Shown one piece after another: positions 8,754 through 17,156 of a stretch of 64,000 bases of DNA. Within the stretch, counting starts at the first letter, position 1. Every line of letters begins with the position of its first letter. Both the position numbers and the translations under genes were made by a program. The notes beneath the pieces were generated by a model. It did not search any database. It was not told where the DNA came from and worked only from the letters and a program-made list of their open reading frames with translations. Source of the DNA: an uncultured Desulfovibrionaceae bacterium (lineage in GTDB: Bacteria > Desulfobacterota > Desulfovibrionia > Desulfovibrionales > Desulfovibrionaceae); NCBI GenBank assembly GCA_949741925.1, contig CATJOY010000039.1, positions 18,598 to 82,597 of the forward strand, given 5' to 3'.

Positions 8754-9739
8754 ACCCCGTTGCCACGCGCCAGACTCACGATGCCCCCCGCAACGCCGGG
8801 GAAGGCGAAGCTCCCCTCCCTTCGCAGCCTAACGACGGCAAGGCCTGCCGCCCGCGCCGCCGGGGCAATCCGGCTGTAAGAAAAAACGTATCGCCGGCGG
8901 TGCGCGCTTCCGCGCGCTTGCTCCGCAAATACTGGATGCTCTGGTTGGGGCTCTCCCTGGTGGGCTTGGCCTTTCTGGCTGCTCTGCTGGCCCCGGTTAT
9001 CGCGCCCTTTGACCCTAATCAACAAAAACTGGCCACCGATCTTTCAACTATCTTCCAGCCGCCTTCGCTGCTGCATCCCATGGGCACCGATTCCCTCGGG
9101 CGGGATGTTTTCTCCCGCCTGCTCTACGGGGCTCGGGTTTCGCTTTGGGTAGGTCTGGTTTCCGTGGGCATTGCCACACTGATTGGGGTCACCCTGGGCC
9201 TGGTGGCAGGCTACTTCGGCGGCCTGGTGGATGAAGCCATTATGCGGGCTGTAGATGTTATGCTCTGTTTTCCCGCCTTTTTCCTGATCTTAGCAGTTAT
9301 CGCCTTTCTGGAGCCCAATCTTTTCAACATCATGATCATCATCGGCCTGACATCCTGGATGCGGGTAACCCGCCTGGTGCGGGCCGAAACCCTAAGCGTA
9401 CGCCGCCGCGAATACGTGGCCGCTGCCCGTTTGGCAGGAGCCGGAACCGGCCGCATCCTCATCCGGCACATCCTGCCCAACGTTATCGCCCCGGTGCTGG
9501 TTTCCGCCACCTTGGGCATCGCCGGGGCCATTCTCACGGAATCTTCCCTCTCTTTCCTAGGGCTGGGCATCCAGCCTCCGCTATCCAGTTGGGGCAACAT
9601 GCTCCTGGAGGGCAAACAATCCTTGGAAATCGCCTGGTGGCTGTCTGTTTTTCCGGGCATGGCCATCCTGTTAACCGTGTTGGGTTATAACCTGCTCGGC
9701 GAAAGTCTGCGCGATTTGTTGGACCCCCGTTCCCGATGA
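8750..9739 (+). CDS. oligopeptide/dipeptide-type ABC transporter permease (DppC/OppC family)
   Basis: A 329-residue partner permease. After a basic N-terminal extension of about 60 residues come the first helix, the GTDSLGRDVFSR motif typical of DppC and the EAA loop (EYVAAARLAGAG...HILPN). It should form the heterodimeric channel with the upstream DppB-like protein. ATG overlaps the previous stop, with AGAGGA upstream. The N-terminal extension shares a short GKACR segment with the DppB extension. The absence of dppA, dppD and dppF in the neighbourhood means the ATPases must be encoded elsewhere if the pair is active. Confidence 0.85.
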   Translation: MNPVATRQTHDAPRNAGEGEAPLPSQPNDGKACRPRRRGNPAVRKNVSPAVRASARLLRKYWMLWLGLSLVGLAFLAALLAPVIAPFDPNQQKLATDLSTIFQPPSLLHPMGTDSLGRDVFSRLLYGARVSLWVGLVSVGIATLIGVTLGLVAGYFGGLVDEAIMRAVDVMLCFPAFFLILAVIAFLEPNLFNIMIIIGLTSWMRVTRLVRAETLSVRRREYVAAARLAGAGTGRILIRHILPNVIAPVLVSATLGIAGAILTESSLSFLGLGIQPPLSSWGNMLLEGKQSLEIAWWLSVFPGMAILLTVLGYNLLGESLRDLLDPRSR

Positions 9740-9868
9740 ACCCCGGCCGTCACCCGCTCCGTTGCCCCGCCCCTTCTCAAGGGGAGAGGTCAAAGCCATG
9801 CGCATGCTTGCCGCCTCGTCTTCCCATGCGTATATTGAACCTGAACTTGTGATAGGGATGTAAGGCAC

Positions 9869-11497
9869 ATGCTCGAGTTTCTGCGGATTCAGAACCTGGC
9901 GCTCATTGAGGATATGGAGCTGGAATTTTCCCCGGGCCTTAACGTGTTGACCGGTGAAACCGGCGCCGGGAAAAGCTTTATCCTCAAGGCGCTGACCTTT
10001 CTTGCCGGCGAACGTCTGGGGGCTGATCTGGTGCGGCCGGGCGCGGAAAAAGCTCAGGCCGAGGGCCTTTTCATCATGCCAGATGGAACCGAACATATCC
10101 TCCGCCGAGAACTGACCGCCGAAAGCGGCCGGAGCCGAATTTTTCTCAATGATGCCCTTGTCTCCCAAGAAAAAATCCGGGAACTGCGGCCTTCTCTGTT
10201 GCTGCACAGCAGCCAGCACGGGCAACAGCAGCTTCTTTCGCCGGTCTTCCAGGCGGGCATCCTGGATGCCTTCATGGCCCAACCGGGAGTAATCGAGAAA
10301 AAAGACCGCCTGATCCGAGAACTTAAGGCCATTGCCGCCCGGCGCAGGGAACTTGAGGAACGCGCCGCCCAACTGGCCCAACAGCGGGAAATTCTTGAAT
10401 TCCAGCAACAGGAGATCGACAAGGTCAATCCCCTGCCCGGCGAAGAGGAGGAACTGGAAAGCCTGCGCCAAGAACTGCGCCGTGTGGAAGCCCAAAGCAA
10501 AACCGTGGAAGAAGCCCTGGAAACCCTGCATGGCCGAACCGGCGGCTTTGATGACCCTACAAGCCTGGTCCGCGGCTTGGAAAAAATGGAGCGGTTGTTA
10601 CACGCCCTGGCCGAGGATGATGAATCCTTCCAGCCGGATTACGAGGCTCTAACAGAACTGGCCGCCGGATTGCGCGATCTGGATGGTCGGCTACGCCGCT
10701 TGGCTGCCGCCTCCCCCGAAAAGGAACAGGAACGCATCGAAGCCCGACTGTACACCCTGGCCCAGCTTAAGCGCAAACTCCACCGCCCCATGGAGCACAT
10801 CTTGGCCTTGCGCGAGGAAATCGCTGAAAATCTATCTTTTTTGGATTCCTGCGCTCTGGATGCCAAGCAACTGGCCCGGGAAGAAGAAGCCGCCTGCGCC
10901 CGCCTGGCCGCCCACCTGGCCCGGCTCAATCCGGCCCGGCGCGAGGCCGCGGCCCGCCTTGGCCGCGCCTTGGAGGAAGAGCTGCGCGGCCTGGGCTTTT
11001 CCGAGCATGTGGCTGTTGGTTTTGCGTTCAGCCCGCATATCCTGCACCCCGGTCATGACGGCTGCGTTGAAGAACGGGCCCGGCTGCTCTGGCGGCCCAA
11101 CCCCGGCCAGCCCGAACAACCCCTGGATAAAATAGCCTCCGGCGGCGAACTCTCCCGCTTCCTCCTGGCCTTGGTCTCGCTTTTAAGCCGGAAATCCGGC
11201 GAAGAAGCCACCCTGATTTTCGATGAAGTGGATGCCGGGGTTGGGGGGCTCACCCTGAACCGCGTCGCGGAAAAATTGGGCCAGCTTGCCGCCGATCGCC
11301 AGCTTTTAGTGATCACCCACTGGCCCCAGCTTGCGGCCCGCTCCTCCCGGCATTTTCGCGTGCGCAAGGAAGTGCGCGGCGGCGATACCTTTACCCTCTG
11401 CGAACGCCTCAGCCCTGACGAACAGCGCAAAGAACTTGCCCGTATGGCCGGCGGCGGTCCCATGGGCGAAGCCCTGGCCCGCGAGCTGGTCCGATAG
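9869..11497 (+). CDS. recN: DNA repair ATPase RecN
   Basis: A 542-residue SMC-like protein of usual RecN length. The Walker A loop GETGAGKS is at residues 29-36, followed by SSQHGQQ typical of RecN, long helices (about 140-340) forming the coiled-coil arm, the signature IASGGELSR and Walker B LIFDEVDAGVGG near residue 455, then the D-loop/His switch ITHWPQLAA. It acts in the cytoplasm on double-strand breaks with RecA. A TAAGG site precedes the ATG. No clear LexA box was seen in the 130 bases upstream. Confidence 0.93.
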   Translation: MLEFLRIQNLALIEDMELEFSPGLNVLTGETGAGKSFILKALTFLAGERLGADLVRPGAEKAQAEGLFIMPDGTEHILRRELTAESGRSRIFLNDALVSQEKIRELRPSLLLHSSQHGQQQLLSPVFQAGILDAFMAQPGVIEKKDRLIRELKAIAARRRELEERAAQLAQQREILEFQQQEIDKVNPLPGEEEELESLRQELRRVEAQSKTVEEALETLHGRTGGFDDPTSLVRGLEKMERLLHALAEDDESFQPDYEALTELAAGLRDLDGRLRRLAAASPEKEQERIEARLYTLAQLKRKLHRPMEHILALREEIAENLSFLDSCALDAKQLAREEEAACARLAAHLARLNPARREAAARLGRALEEELRGLGFSEHVAVGFAFSPHILHPGHDGCVEERARLLWRPNPGQPEQPLDKIASGGELSRFLLALVSLLSRKSGEEATLIFDEVDAGVGGLTLNRVAEKLGQLAADRQLLVITHWPQLAARSSRHFRVRKEVRGGDTFTLCERLSPDEQRKELARMAGGGPMGEALARELVR

Positions 11498-11707
11498 TTC
11501 GCGCAACTGCCTGCCCTTTCCGCAAGCCTCGGGCCGTGAACATCTTCCGCCCCATGCCTTCGGCGGCCGGAGCGTTGCCCTTTCCTCTCCCCCCGGGTAT
11601 ACTCGGCGCATATGGTCTCGGCGTTCCGCATCTTCTTGCGGCCTCTCCTGCCGCGAAGCGGACGCGCCGCCCTCTGTTTCCACCCCAACCCAGCCCAAGG
11701 AGGCAGC

Positions 11708-13117
11708 ATGCGTTACGATCTCCTCATTCGCGGCGGCCGCGTCGTTGATCCCCTCAATACTATTGACACCATCGCGGACCTCGGCGTTGTTGATGGAAAA
11801 ATCAGCACTCTGGAAAACGGCATCGACCCGATACACGCTGCCGAAGTCATCGACGCCGCGGGCCTTCTGGTCATGCCCGGCATTGTAGACGCCCACGTTC
11901 ACGTTGTGCGGGAAGATGTCAAGGGCGTTGGTTACACGATGCTTCTGCGCAAGGGCGTGACGACCGCCCTGGATATGAGCGGCCCCATTGACGCTGTTAT
12001 GGAGGAAACCCTGGCCTACGGCCAGGGCCTGACCGTGCTCTCGCTGCATGCCCTGGGCATTGGCAAGGATATCAAAACCAACGACCCCGGCCGGGAGGAA
12101 ATTGCCGCCGCCATCGACGCCGTGTTGGAAAAAGGGGCCTTCGGCATCAAAATCCTGGGCGGGCACTATCCGCTTACCCCCGAAGCCACAGCGTTGATCA
12201 TTGAAGAATGCGCCAAGCGGGGCGTCTACATTGCTACCCACGCGGGCACAACCAAAACCGGAAGCAACATCTTGGGGCTGGAAGAAGCCGTGGATCTCTC
12301 CCAGGGCCACCCCTTGCATGTAGCCCACGTGAACGCCTACTGCCGGGGCCAGATCGAGGATCCCATCAGTGAAGCCCGCCGGATGCTCGACAAACTCCGT
12401 AAAAACCCGCACATTGTCTCCGAGGGCTACCTTTCGGTCATGAACGGCACCACCGCCGCCTTTACCGAAAATGATACCCCCAAAAGCAACGTCACCCGAA
12501 CCTGGCTTGAGAAAAAAGGCTACACCGCGAATAGGGCGGGCATGGCCAAGGCCATCGAAGAGGGCTGGGCCCTGATCTACGCCAATGGAGGCGGGGAAAT
12601 GACCTACCTCAGTCCGGAACAGGGTATGGCCTACTGGAAAAAGAGCGGCTATACCGCCAACTGCTCCTTCCCCGTCAACAACCCCGTGGCCATGCTGGCT
12701 GCCGCCACCGGCCGCCGCGAAGACGGCTCTTTTGTTGTGAACGCCATCAGCACCGATGGCGGCGGCATCCCCCGCAACGTCATCTTTGAAAACGGCATCC
12801 GCCTGGTGGGGATGCGCTATATGGAACTACGCGACTTCGTCGCCAAAAGCACCCTCTACCCGGCCCGCATGCTCGGCCTGACCAACAAAGGACATTTCAG
12901 CCCGGGCGCTGACGCGGATATCGCCGTCTTCGATATGGCTACGGCGGCGGCCCGCTACACCATCACCGGCGGCAAAATCCGCATGGCGGGCGGCATCTGC
13001 AGCGGCGGCCCCGGAACTCTGGTCACCACGGAACAAGGGCTCCGGGCGGCCAAGGGCATCGGCCTGCCCTGCATCCTTGCGGATATGCACAACAGTACCT
13101 TTAGAAACGGCAACTAG
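11708..13117 (+). CDS. amidohydrolase-superfamily enzyme (dihydroorotase/D-aminoacylase-like)
   Basis: A 469-residue metal-dependent hydrolase. Metal-ligand motifs in order: DAHVH (H63, H65), a candidate carbamylated lysine at GIKIL (K148), ATHAGT (H178) and HVAHVNAY (H204/H207), then STDGGG late in the barrel. The ends form the usual composite beta sandwich (LLIRGGRVVDP at the start; GADADIAVFD near the end). Probable action is hydrolysis of a cyclic or N-acyl amide; the substrate is not known. The start at 11708 has AAGGAGG five bases upstream, while the longer frame to 11612 lacks a site. It stands alone between recN and a strong hairpin. Confidence 0.8.
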   Translation: MRYDLLIRGGRVVDPLNTIDTIADLGVVDGKISTLENGIDPIHAAEVIDAAGLLVMPGIVDAHVHVVREDVKGVGYTMLLRKGVTTALDMSGPIDAVMEETLAYGQGLTVLSLHALGIGKDIKTNDPGREEIAAAIDAVLEKGAFGIKILGGHYPLTPEATALIIEECAKRGVYIATHAGTTKTGSNILGLEEAVDLSQGHPLHVAHVNAYCRGQIEDPISEARRMLDKLRKNPHIVSEGYLSVMNGTTAAFTENDTPKSNVTRTWLEKKGYTANRAGMAKAIEEGWALIYANGGGEMTYLSPEQGMAYWKKSGYTANCSFPVNNPVAMLAAATGRREDGSFVVNAISTDGGGIPRNVIFENGIRLVGMRYMELRDFVAKSTLYPARMLGLTNKGHFSPGADADIAVFDMATAAARYTITGGKIRMAGGICSGGPGTLVTTEQGLRAAKGIGLPCILADMHNSTFRNGN

Positions 13118-13149
13118 CGTCGTGGAGCATCGTACTCCCTCTTCTTCCG

Positions 13150-13174
13150 AAGGCCGGGGCCTTGCCCCGGCCTT
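13150..13174 (+). terminator. strong GC hairpin after the amidohydrolase
   Basis: Eleven perfect pairs (13150-13160 with 13164-13174) close a three-base loop. It lies between convergent genes. No long T tract follows, so it may stop transcription weakly or protect 3' ends in both directions. Confidence 0.5.
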
Positions 13175-13326
13175 CCCCTAAGGGGCACAGCAGTCTCAAA
13201 GGAACCGAAAGGCCGTTCCCCTGCCCTGGAAAACCACGAGCGGAGGCGACCGAATCAGCCATATTCCCGCCCCGGGCGGAGGACGTTTTCACGGGGCACA
13301 GCCGGCTCTCGGGCCGCCGGATCGTT

Positions 13327-13785
13327 TCACGCGCTCTCCGGATCGTGGTCTGAGCCTGCCGTGTGAAAACGCAAGGCGGGCACGCCCACGCCCGCGGCTT
13401 CGGCCTCACGGGCCAGTTCGTCGTGCTCGGGACGAACGTAGCCTTGGCCCTCGAGTTCGTAGCGCTTGGCCCGAAGGGGTTTGCCGTTCAGGCGGGTTGT
13501 GGTCGCTTCCCGAGGCAAAACCAGGCGCTCCATGACCTGACGGCGAATGCCCAGGGTGTGGGTGTGGCGAAAAAAGGCGGCCATAACCTCTTCTTCCTTC
13601 TCCGGTCGGCAGATAACTCGAAACGCGCCGCCGGGACGGTTTTTCTTCATAATACCGGGAATCCATAAGGCATCCGCCGCCCCGGCTTCGAGCAGACGGT
13701 CAAAGGCCTGACCGAGTTCCTCGCCGGTGAGGTGGTCGATGTGGGTTTCCAAAACGATGATCTCTTCCCTGATCAATCCGCGCAT
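13327..13785 (-). CDS. stand-alone LarC C-terminal domain protein
   Basis: The 152-residue product matches the C-terminal part of LarC, the CTP-dependent cyclometallase that inserts nickel in the pincer cofactor of lactate racemase-type enzymes: VLETHIDHLTGEELG, then MKKNRPG and RVICRPEKEEEV, and a HTLGIR segment. The LarC N-terminal domain is missing, and nothing resembling it lies upstream on this strand. AAGGAG five bases before 13785 supports an independent start. In Lactobacillus LarC is made by a frameshift joining larC1 and larC2; here the second half stands alone. It may act with a partner encoded elsewhere or have another role. Confidence 0.7.
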   Translation of the reverse strand: MRGLIREEIIVLETHIDHLTGEELGQAFDRLLEAGAADALWIPGIMKKNRPGGAFRVICRPEKEEEVMAAFFRHTHTLGIRRQVMERLVLPREATTTRLNGKPLRAKRYELEGQGYVRPEHDELAREAEAAGVGVPALRFHTAGSDHDPESA

Positions 13786-14181
13786 GGGATCTCCTTGCTG
13801 CCTTGTTGCCCGGCCTCGGGGTGTTTTCCCCTTCATTGCCGCCGCTGTGCCTTTTGCGGACCTGCAACGTCAGGCGGAAACAACGAGCGGCGTAGCTCCT
13901 TATGACGCCGTTGCCGCTTTTTTCCCTCTTTCCTGCCGCAGGAACCAGGGAGCGTTGCGCGGACGCAAGGCAGGCAGCAACAGCCCCTGGAGCCTTGCCG
14001 TGAAAAAAGGGCATCCTCCGGAGACAAAACGCCGTTTCGCCGTAAGGACCGGAAAAGGAACATCAGGCGGGCTGCCTGCTCTCATGCGCTCCCGCTTGCC
14101 AAGCCCCGCAAATGCCCCGGGCGGGAACAGCCTTGCGGGATCACCACAGGCCCGCTCTTAGGGCCACGGCGCGGCAAGGGA
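13786..14181. other. intergenic stretch, no gene seen
   Basis: Short overlapping ORFs on both strands have no ribosome sites and no recognisable protein character. On the plus strand AGCGGC and GCCGCT (about 13887-13917) are followed by six Ts, a possible weak terminator with no obvious gene before it. Confidence 0.3.
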
Positions 14182-15048
14182 TCAATAGCGTTTGCGTTCG
14201 GCAAACCCCCGCCCAATGACGTTATAGGTATTTTCGATGATCAAAAAAGCTTTGGGGTCGATGCTGTAAACAATCTCTTCAAGGCGTTTGAGCTGGTAGT
14301 TCTGCACAATGGTCATAATGACGTAGCGTTCTTGGTTGGTATAGGCGCCCTTGGCGTAAAGGTAGGTTACCCCCCGGTGCAGGCGTTCTAAAATGGCTTC
14401 CGCGATCTGCTCGGAAATATCCGAGATGATGATAGCCATCTTGCGTTGGTTGACGATATTCATGGAGTAATCCAAAATGCCGCTGTAAATGTAGACGACA
14501 ACAATGGAATACAGGACCTTATCCAGGGGCATAGAGGTCAGCGCAACCAGGAAGAGGACCAGGTTAAAGGCAAAACTGAACCCGCCTACCTTGAGATTGT
14601 ATTTCTGGTGCAAAACGATGGAAACGATGGTCAGGCCGCCGTCACTGCCGAGAGAACGAAGCATGATGGCCAGCCCCACGCCGCATATGCTCCCGGCAGC
14701 CACGGCCGCAAGCAGAGAATCTTCCAACGGGGCGTGGTAGGTGATGAGCTGGGCCGCCAGAGAGGTGACCAACATGCCGTACAGGCTGTAGAAAAAAAAC
14801 CGTTTGCTCAGAAAATGCCAGCCGAGCAGCAGCACGGGTATATTGAAAAGCACGTACCAGATGGCCAAAGACAGCAGATTTGTTTCATAGTAAAGCAGCA
14901 TGGCCGCGCCGAACAGGCCCCCGGAAATGAATTCGTGGGGTACGGCAAAGGCTTTAAGACCAAAGGAGAAGCAAATGCCTCCAACGGTCAGTAAAAAAAT
15001 GTTCCAAGGAATCGACATGGTTATACGGCGGATATCAAAATGAGGCAT
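14182..15048 (-). CDS. YitT family membrane protein with DUF2179 domain
   Basis: A 288-residue protein: about six membrane helices in residues 15-200, with FISGGLFG and GSDGGLTIVS motifs typical of the YitT core, followed by a soluble C-terminal domain (about 205-288, RGVTYLYAKGAYT and VIMTIV) corresponding to DUF2179. Family members are inner-membrane proteins of unsettled transport or sensing function. AGGAG eight bases before the ATG at 15048 supports the start; an internal ATG at residue 11 is less well placed. It is divergent from dsrC. Confidence 0.8.
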   Translation of the reverse strand: MPHFDIRRITMSIPWNIFLLTVGGICFSFGLKAFAVPHEFISGGLFGAAMLLYYETNLLSLAIWYVLFNIPVLLLGWHFLSKRFFFYSLYGMLVTSLAAQLITYHAPLEDSLLAAVAAGSICGVGLAIMLRSLGSDGGLTIVSIVLHQKYNLKVGGFSFAFNLVLFLVALTSMPLDKVLYSIVVVYIYSGILDYSMNIVNQRKMAIIISDISEQIAEAILERLHRGVTYLYAKGAYTNQERYVIMTIVQNYQLKRLEEIVYSIDPKAFLIIENTYNVIGRGFAERKRY

Positions 15049-15236
15049 ATTCCGGCTCCTCCCGCTTTTTCGACGCGGGGCTACAATGCTGTAAAAATAG
15101 CTACAGGAGCGCGCTCCGGCGCTGCTGACGCAGCAGGCTATAACGTATCGCGCGACAAAGGTCTATGAGCAAACTATGATTCTCCGGACTGCGTCTTGCC
15201 AGAGACCTGCATCTCCTGTATACAATCCCTTGTGTG

Positions 15237-15264
15237 TTGACTTTTGCTTTTTTTCCTTTATTTT
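15237..15264 (+). promoter_or_regulatory. sigma-70-type promoter for dsrC
   Basis: TTGACT (15237-15242) and TATTTT (15259-15264) are 16 bases apart within a T-rich stretch. Transcription from here gives a leader of about 210 bases before dsrC. Confidence 0.55.
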
Positions 15265-15318
15265 ACAAAGCGTCAGGAAGCCCGCCCCGCCGGATGCGCG
15301 CGCCACAAAATTTTTAGG

Positions 15319-15447
15319 GAATCCCCGGGGCTGTAGTGGGGATTCTTACGGCATTGACGGTCTTCCGGCTCTCCTGGTTCAGGCGCACGGGAGAATCCGG
15401 AAAGCGTCCTTCCGGTATAAGGCGTCGGAAGGTGGCAACCGCCTTAT
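15319..15447 (+). promoter_or_regulatory. structured dsrC leader with three hairpins
   Basis: Three stems can be drawn in the long 5' leader: GAATCCCC/GGGGATTC (15319-15326 with 15338-15345), CCGGAA/TTCCGG (15397-15402 with 15410-15415) and ATAAGGCG/CGCCTTAT (15417-15424 with 15440-15447). The last ends 24 bases before the AAGGAG ribosome site. None is followed by a T tract, so stability or translational control is more likely than attenuation. Confidence 0.4.
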
Positions 15448-15482
15448 CAGGCATGGTAAGTAAGCCTAAAAAGGAGAAGCCG

Positions 15483-15800
15483 ATGGCTGAAGTATCTTTT
15501 AATGGAAAAACATTTGAAGTTGACGAAGACGGTTTCCTGCTTCGCTTCGATGACTGGACCCCGGATTGGATGGAATATGTGAAGGAATCCGAAGGGATTA
15601 CCGATATCACCGATGATCACCAAAAGATCCTCGATTTCCTTCAGGATTACTACAAAAAGAACGGCATCGCCCCCATGGTGCGCATCCTTTCCAAAAACAC
15701 CGGCTACAAATTGAAGGAAGTGTACGAACTCTTCCCCTCTGGCCCCGGCAAGGGAGCCTGTAAAATGGCCGGTCTGCCCAAACCCACAGGTTGCGTCTGA
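15483..15800 (+). CDS. dsrC: sulfur-carrier protein DsrC (dissimilatory sulfite reductase-associated)
   Basis: A 105-residue cytoplasmic protein of the DsrC/TusE family and full length. It carries both conserved C-terminal cysteines, C93 and C104 (ten residues between them), the penultimate one in GCV. In sulfate/sulfite reducers these form the trisulfide delivered by DsrAB and reduced by the membrane DsrMKJOP complex; TusE-type relatives lack C93. AAGGAG lies seven bases before the ATG. The gene is monocistronic: it has its own promoter and long leader and ends in a very strong terminator, in keeping with its usual high expression and separation from dsrAB. Confidence 0.95.
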   Translation: MAEVSFNGKTFEVDEDGFLLRFDDWTPDWMEYVKESEGITDITDDHQKILDFLQDYYKKNGIAPMVRILSKNTGYKLKEVYELFPSGPGKGACKMAGLPKPTGCV

Positions 15801-15839
15801 TCACTGCATTGCATACCGCTCGGCACACAGGTGGTATGG

Positions 15840-15886
15840 TTCCCGTATCCCGGCATTCCATGCTGTCGGGATACGGGAATTTTTTA
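15840..15886 (+). terminator. rho-independent terminator of dsrC
   Basis: A 13-pair perfect stem (15840-15852 with 15867-15879) is followed by TTTTTTATT. This is among the best terminators in the window. Confidence 0.9.
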
Positions 15887-16118
15887 TTGTTGCTCTGAGC
15901 AAATCAGTCTTTTCCCACCTGCGCGGGGAGAACCGGTTTCTGGAGTGAAACCGCGCCTCGAGGAAAAAATCACCCCCCTGCCCCTACATTATTATAGCCG
16001 GATTGTTTCCCCGGGGATATCGTCTGGGCACCGGTATTCGGTCAGGGCTGCCCGCCGGTTCCGGGAAGTAGGGAGCCGGTCGGCGCGGTCTTTCAACCAC
16101 ACAACCAAGGAGCAATCC

Positions 16119-16817
16119 ATGAGTCTTCTCCAAAACTTACAAAATATGCTCGGACAAAACCTGCAAAGCCTCAAGGGCAATAAGACGCTCGGCGGGCTGG
16201 GCGATCTTTTGAACCCCTCGTCATCCTCGGGCCTCTTTGGCCCCGCGGCCCTTGGCGGCCTGCTCGGGGCGCTGCTGACCAGCAAAGCAATGCGGGGCGT
16301 TGCCGGAGGAGCCGTTCTGGCCGGCGGCGCGGCAGCGCTGTGGAATAAATATAAAAACGGCTTTTCAAAGCTGGGAGCAGAGACGCGCTCCGATCAGGGC
16401 TCCGACCTCGGGGCCGAATCTTCCGGATCCAGCCCCTACACAGGCGCGCCCGCGCCGCTTCACGACCAGGCCGTTCGTCTGGTCCGGGCCCTGGTCTACG
16501 CGGCCAAAAGCGACGGCCATATTGTTGAAGCCGAACAGGCCGCCATCCACGAAAATATCAAAAAACTGAACCTTGGCGCTGAAGGGGAAGCCCTGGTCAA
16601 CCAGGCCCTCAAGGAACCCCTGGATCCCGCCCGCGTCGCTGAAGGCGTAACCAGCGAACAAGAAGCGTTGCAACTGTATATGGTAAGCTGCTCAATCGCC
16701 GGTATTGACCACTTTATGGAGCGGAGCTACCTTGATGCGCTGGCCGCGGCTCTGAAAATTCCGCCCGAGGTCAAAGAGGATATCGAATCCAAACTCCATG
16801 CGCCTGCGCAGGGCTGA
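16119..16817 (+). CDS. DUF533/TerB-like protein (YebE family)
   Basis: A 232-residue protein. Residues 1-75 are Gly/Leu/Ala-rich with a hydrophobic stretch (about 62-74), then a linker rich in Ser/Gly, and a helical C-terminal domain from about residue 115 (LVRALVYAAKSDGHIVEAE) with the acidic pattern of TerB-like/DUF533 domains. Family members occur in the inner membrane fraction; their function is unknown. AAGGAG six bases before 16119 fixes the start. It is followed by a convergent gene and a bidirectional hairpin at 17031. Confidence 0.75.
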   Translation: MSLLQNLQNMLGQNLQSLKGNKTLGGLGDLLNPSSSSGLFGPAALGGLLGALLTSKAMRGVAGGAVLAGGAAALWNKYKNGFSKLGAETRSDQGSDLGAESSGSSPYTGAPAPLHDQAVRLVRALVYAAKSDGHIVEAEQAAIHENIKKLNLGAEGEALVNQALKEPLDPARVAEGVTSEQEALQLYMVSCSIAGIDHFMERSYLDALAAALKIPPEVKEDIESKLHAPAQG

Positions 16818-17156
16818 GTTCGAGCACCACGCCGGGTAAGGCCGGGTGGCCTGGAGCGGCCCTGCCCGAAGCCCGGGAATATTTTTGTATGCCTCCGGCG
16901 GCCGGGGATCAAACCGGACCCGCCCGGGGCCTGATTCCCCTAGTCCCCCCCAGGGGAAGAAGCCCGGCGCGCCCGGGCCAAGCCGCCGCTTGCCGCGCGC
17001 CATAAGGCACAATCTGCCTCCGAAACGCTCGCCGGCCTTGTACCTCAAGGGGTACAAGGCCGGCCATTGCATTGGAAAAAAACGTACAGGCACATGGTCT
17101 GCCAGGCGCCGGATGCCGTCAGACCGGCTCCGCGACAACGCAGACCGTTGGCCCGG
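16818..17156. other. intergenic stretch between convergent genes
   Basis: No gene is seen. The main feature is the strong hairpin at 17031-17064. Confidence 0.5.
17031..17064 (-). terminator. 13-bp hairpin between convergent genes
   Basis: GCCGGCCTTGTAC (17031-17043) pairs perfectly with 17052-17064 around an eight-base loop. It lies downstream of both convergent genes and may serve both, though neither side has a T tract. Confidence 0.5.

Noticed and set aside
13887..13922. Terminator-like stem with six Ts on the plus strand
   Set aside because: No plus-strand gene ends before it; the stem is only six pairs with a long loop.
13327..14014. Possible frameshifted larC1 upstream of the LarC C-terminal gene, as in Lactobacillus
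   Set aside because: No LarC N-terminal motifs in any frame up to 14181, and an independent ribosome site exists.
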